In this document: positions 53,796 to 57,478 of the stretch, piece after piece
Numbering within the stretch: the first letter of the stretch is position 1
Layout: each line of letters starts with the position of its first letter
DNA from: Gammaproteobacteria bacterium
GTDB taxonomy: Bacteria > Pseudomonadota > Gammaproteobacteria > Xanthomonadales > Wenzhouxiangellaceae
Assembly (NCBI GenBank): GCA_018819105.1
Contig: JAHJQV010000014.1
Location: 1 to 57,478, forward strand
Length of the DNA: 57,478 nt
Reading direction: 5' to 3'
Program-made: the position numbers and the translations under genes
Notes under the pieces: model-generated
What the model was told of the DNA's origin: nothing
What the model saw: only the letters and a program-made list of their open reading frames with translations
The model's database searches: none

Positions 53796-54959
53796 TTATG
53801 CGGCGATGGCTGAGCGTGCCTGCAGGGCAGCAATGGCAGGCAGCGTCTTGCCCTCCACAAACTCCAGAAAGGCACCGCCGCCGGTGGATTGGTAATCGAT
53901 GCCATCGGCGACGTCAAACTGGTCGATGGCAGCCAGTGTGTCGCCGCCGCCGGCCACCGAATAGGCAGCGCTGGCGGCAATCGCCTGGGCCAGTTTCTGG
54001 CTGCCGTTGGCAAAGGCGGGAAACTCGAATACCCCGACCGGGCCATTCCACAGAATGGTGCCGGCTGCACCGATCAGGCGGGCGTAGGCGGCACTGGTGC
54101 GTGGGCCGATATCGAGGATCATGTCCTTTGCACCCACCTCATCGATCGACTTGATGCAGGCCTCGGCATCGGCCTTGAACTCGCTGGCCACCACCACATC
54201 ATCGGGCAGCGGGATCTTGCCGGAATCGAGCAGCTCACGGGCCTCATCCAGCATTTCGGCCTCGTACAGTGACTGACCCACCGGCTTGCCGGCCGCCGCC
54301 AGCAGGGTGTTGGCGATGCCACCACCGGCGATCAGCTGATCGACCTGATCCACCAGCTGCCGCAACACCCCCAGTTTGCTGGACACCTTGGCCCCGCCGA
54401 TGATGGCGATCAGCGGCCGCCGCGGTTGCTGCAGCGCCGCCGACAAAGCATTCAGCTCGGCCAGCAGCAGTGGCCCGGCACAGGCCACCGGGGCATGGTG
54501 GATCACCCCTTCGGTGCTGGCCTGGGCGCGATGGGCAGTACCGAATGCATCCATGACGAACACATCGCACAGCGCCGCCATGCGCTGCGCCAGTTCATCG
54601 TCGTTGACCTTTTCGCCGGTGCAGAAGCGCACGTTTTCCAGCAGCACGATTTCCCCGGCGGCGACGTCCACGCCGTCCAGCCAGTCGCTGACAAAGCGCA
54701 CCGGCCTGGCCAGCAGCTGGCTGAGCCGCTCGGCCACCGGCTGCAGGCTGAAGCGCGGTTCCGGTGCGCCTTCGGCAGGACGCCCCAGATGTGACATCAC
54801 CATCACCGCCGCACCGGCATCCAGTGCCATGCGCAGGGTCGGCAGCGCGGCCTGCAGACGTGCGTCCGAGGTCACCTTGCCAGCGGCGATCGGCACGTTG
54901 AGATCCTCGCGGATCAGCACCCGTTTGCCGCGCAGCTCCAGTTCATGCATGGTCAGCAT
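53796..54959 (-). CDS. pgk: Phosphoglycerate kinase
   Basis: The product is 387 aa, the usual length, from the ATG at 54959 that shares a base with the gap stop (TGATG); the ATG at 54950 is also possible. The family motifs are present: [15 protein letters not shown], the [12 protein letters not shown] hinge segment, [10 protein letters not shown], and the C-terminal [11 protein letters not shown] and TGGGAFLEF. It makes ATP and 3-phosphoglycerate from 1,3-bisphosphoglycerate. Translational coupling to gap fits consecutive steps. Confidence 0.97.
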   Translation of the reverse strand: MLTMHELELRGKRVLIREDLNVPIAAGKVTSDARLQAALPTLRMALDAGAAVMVMSHLGRPAEGAPEPRFSLQPVAERLSQLLARPVRFVSDWLDGVDVAAGEIVLLENVRFCTGEKVNDDELAQRMAALCDVFVMDAFGTAHRAQASTEGVIHHAPVACAGPLLLAELNALSAALQQPRRPLIAIIGGAKVSSKLGVLRQLVDQVDQLIAGGGIANTLLAAAGKPVGQSLYEAEMLDEARELLDSGKIPLPDDVVVASEFKADAEACIKSIDEVGAKDMILDIGPRTSAAYARLIGAAGTILWNGPVGVFEFPAFANGSQKLAQAIAASAAYSVAGGGDTLAAIDQFDVADGIDYQSTGGGAFLEFVEGKTLPAIAALQARSAIAA

Positions 54960-55972
54960 CAGGGTGCCTGCATCAGTGCGGTGGCGGTGTCGAGCATGCG
55001 GTTGGAAAAACCCCATTCGTTGTCGTACCAGCTCAGCACCTTGACCATGCGGCCCTGCATGACCTTGGTCAGAGTGGCGTCAAAAATGCTGGAGGCCGGG
55101 TTGTGATTGAAGTCCACCGACACCAGCGGCTCTTCGTTGTAGGCCAGCACGCCACGCATGGTGCCGGTGCTGGCGGCACGCACGAGGTCATTGACTTCAC
55201 CGGCACTGGTGTCGCGGCTGGCGGTGAACACCAGATCCACCACCGAGACATTGATGGTCGGCACGCGCATGGCAAAACCGTCCAGCTTGCCGTTGAGTTC
55301 CGGCAGCACCAGACCGACCGCGGCGGCCGCCCCGGTCTTGGTCGGAATCTGGCTGGAGGTGGCCGAGCGCGCGCGGCGCAGATCGCTGTGATAGACGTCG
55401 GTCAGCACCTGATCGTTGGTGTAGGCATGGATGGTGGTCATCAGCCCATGCTCGATGCCGATGCCGTCGTGCAGCGCCTTGGCCAGCGGGGCCAGACAGT
55501 TGGTGGTACAGGAGGCATTGGAGATGACCTGATCGCTGGCATTCAGCGTGTTGTGGTTGACGCCGTAAACGATGGTGGCGTCTATGTCCTTGCCGCCCGG
55601 TGCCGAGATGATCACCTTGCGCGCACCGGCCTGGATGTGAGCGCCGGCTTTTTCCTTGCTGGTGAACAGACCGGTGCACTCCAGCACCACGTCCACGTCC
55701 AGCTCGCCCCAGGGCAGCGCCGCCGGGTTGCGTTCTGCCAGCACGCGAATGGCATGGCCATTGACGACCATGGCATCATCGGTGACTTCCACCGTGCCGG
55801 CGAACGGGCCGTGGGTGGTGTCATAGCGGGTCAGGTGGGCGTTGGTGCCGGCGTCGCCCAGATCATTGATGGCGACGATTTCGATGTCCTTGTCACGTCC
55901 GCTCTCATAGACGGCACGCAGAATGTTGCGACCAATGCGACCATAACCGTTGATGGCGATTTTGATGCTCAT
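54959..55972 (-). CDS. gap: Glyceraldehyde-3-phosphate dehydrogenase
   Basis: The product is 337 aa from the ATG at 55972, which has AAGGAG about 8 nt upstream. It has the NAD-binding [15 protein letters not shown], the catalytic Cys in [19 protein letters not shown], and the C-terminal [13 protein letters not shown]. It is the first gene of the long central-carbon cluster on this strand. The upstream sequence has a consensus TATAAT at 56041-56036. Confidence 0.97.
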   Translation of the reverse strand: MSIKIAINGYGRIGRNILRAVYESGRDKDIEIVAINDLGDAGTNAHLTRYDTTHGPFAGTVEVTDDAMVVNGHAIRVLAERNPAALPWGELDVDVVLECTGLFTSKEKAGAHIQAGARKVIISAPGGKDIDATIVYGVNHNTLNASDQVISNASCTTNCLAPLAKALHDGIGIEHGLMTTIHAYTNDQVLTDVYHSDLRRARSATSSQIPTKTGAAAAVGLVLPELNGKLDGFAMRVPTINVSVVDLVFTASRDTSAGEVNDLVRAASTGTMRGVLAYNEEPLVSVDFNHNPASSIFDATLTKVMQGRMVKVLSWYDNEWGFSNRMLDTATALMQAP

Positions 55973-56035
55973 GGGATTTGCTCCTTGGATGGTATGACCG
56001 GAAGAAGGCAGCACTGCTGTCAGGTTCAGCCGGGT

Positions 56036-56041
56036 ATTATA
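56036..56041 (-). promoter_or_regulatory. Candidate -10 box for the gap operon
   Basis: A perfect TATAAT on the minus strand would start transcription near 56029 and give a leader of about 57 nt before gap. The -35 region is weak. It lies only a few bases from the apbE start on the other strand, so the two directions may compete. Confidence 0.45.
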
Positions 56042-56047
56042 CAAAGG

Positions 56048-57169
56048 ATGGGATTAGCAAATGGTTACCCGCCGCATTCGCTGTGTACAGGCTACCCCAG
56101 CGGCAGGCGCAGATGGCCTTCACGGCAGCACAGCCATGCTGCTGTGCTGGTCTGCGCGCTGCTGTGTCTGCTCAGCGCCTGCCAGCCAGCGCCAACGCTG
56201 CAGGGCTTTGCCGGGCTGGCGCAGGGCACCAGCTATCGGGTCAGTTTTCATGCCACCGAAGATGACGTGGAAGTCGGCCTGCTGCAACAGGCCATCGAGG
56301 CCGAGTTGCGCCAGATCGATCGGCTGATGTCGAACTACCGCGACGATTCGGTGATCCAGCAGTTCAACCATGATCAAGGCGGGACAGCGGTCGAGGTGGG
56401 GGTGGAGATCGTGACGCTGCTGCGTCAGGCCGAGGCGGTGGCGGTCGCCAGCGCCGGTTGTTATGACCCCGGTATATTGCCATTGCGGGCTTTGTGGGGT
56501 TTTGCGGATGGCCGATTGAGACTGCCCGGAGCAGCGGCGATTGAAGAGGCCCGAGCGGCCAGCTCCATTGCCATGGTCGAGCTGGTCGATGCAAGCCATC
56601 TGCGCAAGCAGGCGGCATCGGTGGCACTGGATCTGTCATCCATTGCCCAGGGTTACACCGCGCAGCGCATGGGGGATTTGCTGGAGCAGCATGGCGTGGT
56701 CAATTACATTGTCGAGATCGGCGGCGAAATGGTGCTGCGCGGCAGCCGCCCCGATGGCAGCGCCTGGCAAGTGGCGATACAGCACCCGTCCAGCAGTGTG
56801 GATCAGCAGCCGTGGTCACGCAGTGTCAGCAGCCGCCGTGATGCCCGGCTGGCCATCGCCACCTCCGGCAGCTACCGGCACCATCTGAGCGTTGATGGGC
56901 AGCGTTACAGTCACATCATCGATGCCCGCAGCGGCTGGCCGGTGCAGCACACCACCGTCTCGGTGACGGTGCAGCATGAGGATGCCGCGCTGGCCGATGC
57001 CTGGTCCACTGCGCTGCTGTGTCTGGGCCGCGAGCGGGGCATGGCGGTGGCTGAGAGCAATGCCATCGCAGCCCTGTTCATCGAGCAGCTCGACGCAGAT
57101 GGCACGCAACCATCGCCACGTTATGTCGAAGCGGTCAGCAGCAGCTGGCGCGATGCCTGGAGCGATTGA
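56048..57169 (+). CDS. apbE: FAD:protein FMN transferase ApbE
   Basis: The product is 373 aa. The N-terminus contains a hydrophobic segment with a lipobox LLSAC at about residues 42-46, preceded by a long basic region; the true start may be further in. The ApbE fold has [30 protein letters not shown] (the usual DLGAIAKGYA site), [20 protein letters not shown] and [10 protein letters not shown]. It attaches FMN to threonine residues of exported flavoproteins such as NqrB/RnfG types, none of which is in view. The last 99 bases are duplicated downstream. Confidence 0.92.
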   Translation: MGLANGYPPHSLCTGYPSGRRRWPSRQHSHAAVLVCALLCLLSACQPAPTLQGFAGLAQGTSYRVSFHATEDDVEVGLLQQAIEAELRQIDRLMSNYRDDSVIQQFNHDQGGTAVEVGVEIVTLLRQAEAVAVASAGCYDPGILPLRALWGFADGRLRLPGAAAIEEARAASSIAMVELVDASHLRKQAASVALDLSSIAQGYTAQRMGDLLEQHGVVNYIVEIGGEMVLRGSRPDGSAWQVAIQHPSSSVDQQPWSRSVSSRRDARLAIATSGSYRHHLSVDGQRYSHIIDARSGWPVQHTTVSVTVQHEDAALADAWSTALLCLGRERGMAVAESNAIAALFIEQLDADGTQPSPRYVEAVSSSWRDAWSD

Positions 57170-57175
57170 CTGCCC

Positions 57176-57208
57176 CCACCCCAACCCTCCCCCGCGCACG
57201 GGGGAGGG
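57176..57208. repeat. GC-rich palindrome, copy 1 (shortened)
   Basis: The left arm matches copy 2 (57427-57468), but the right arm breaks off after CGGGGGAGGG, leaving a 10-bp stem. It begins 7 bp after the apbE stop and may act as a terminator-like or REP-type hairpin. Confidence 0.8.
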
Positions 57209-57321
57209 GGTGTCCGAGGCGCTGTTTTGCAGTTTTGCTGGCTGTCTCTGCAGACTCGTATCAATCGGTCGCAACAGGCTCTTCCAGGCATCGTGAACTG
57301 CAAGACTATCCACATATCGTT

Positions 57322-57420
57322 GCCCTGTTTATCGAGCAGAGCGGCGTGGATGATGACCGCACCCCGCCGCGATATGCTGAAGCGGTCAGCAGCAGCTGGC
57401 GCGATGCCTGGAGCGATTGA
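57322..57420 (+). pseudogene. Duplicated 3' end of apbE (remnant)
   Basis: This stretch repeats the last 99 bases of apbE at a constant offset of 251 bp. The first half has diverged (ALFIEQSGVDDDRTPPRYAE versus [20 protein letters not shown]) and the last 42 bases, from GAAGCGGTC to the stop, are identical. An open frame from 57166 reads through it, but the part before 57322 has no similarity to ApbE. It is best read as a gene fragment. The 113 bp between the first palindrome and this copy hold nothing I recognise. Confidence 0.8.
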
Positions 57421-57426
57421 GCGCCC

Positions 57427-57468
57427 CCACCCCAACCCTCCCCCGCGCACGGGGGAGGGTTGGGGTGG
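57427..57468. repeat. GC-rich palindrome, copy 2 (complete)
   Basis: Two perfect 19-bp arms, CCACCCCAACCCTCCCCCG and its complement, enclose a 4-nt loop. Similar palindromes are widespread in proteobacterial intergenic regions. It follows the apbE fragment exactly as copy 1 follows apbE. Confidence 0.9.
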
Positions 57469-57478
57469 CATGAACTAG

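Noticed and set aside
55103-56047. Extended frame upstream of the apbE start
   Set aside because: This part is antisense to gap and has no ApbE similarity, so the start was set at 56048.

Overview
The window looks like part of a GC-rich gammaproteobacterial chromosome. The evidence is a complete pilMNOPQ cluster divergent from a class A penicillin-binding protein gene (mrcA), a birA-coaX pair, an E. coli-type FadE, a homodimeric-type AceE with a separate AceF, a large TonB-dependent receptor, and a candidate Zur-type operator. The genus is not determined; a marine or heterotrophic gammaproteobacterium is a reasonable guess. I saw no tRNA, rRNA, CRISPR array, transposase or phage gene.

Layout. 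1-800: a MITE-like repeat followed by a small AT-richer secreted protein gene. 1002-6044 (minus): DUF445 protein, Mpo1-like protein, lipoprotein M1 aminopeptidase, and a MerC-family membrane protein whose start overlaps a candidate Zur box. 6132-12017 (plus): glutaredoxin-like protein and Kelch protein, then a tightly overlapping run of a fatty-acid-kinase-like fusion (DhaL + DegV), plsY, birA and coaX, ended by a strong terminator. 12215-15038: MAPEG, DUF1232, ElaA-like GNAT, SET-domain protein and exonuclease III. 15039-25915: mrcA, divergent from pilMNOPQ, and a large Ig-like lipoprotein. 26040-33178: coniferyl-aldehyde-type dehydrogenase, DUF938 methyltransferase, MsrC, SixA, a second MITE copy, a tiny lipoprotein, and FadE with a divergent TetR regulator.

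33173-43531 is the most unusual part. A putative 2OG-Fe(II) oxygenase diverges from a TonB-dependent receptor. These are followed by a divergent sulfotransferase-like protein, two TPR-sulfotransferases, a TPR-protein arginine methyltransferase (PRMT9-like layout) and a second SAM methyltransferase. Together they look like a protein or peptide modification system (sulfation, methylation, perhaps hydroxylation) linked to an outer-membrane receptor. I could not name it as a known system.

43536-55972 (minus) is a long central-carbon cluster read in the order gap, pgk, fba (class I), maeB, aceE, aceF, a retropepsin-like membrane protease gene, and lpdA with its own lipoyl domain. It runs with a 4-nt gap into one of the TPR-sulfotransferase genes, so the two regions may be transcriptionally linked. 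56048-57478 holds apbE and a duplicated copy of its 3' end, each copy followed by a GC-rich palindrome.
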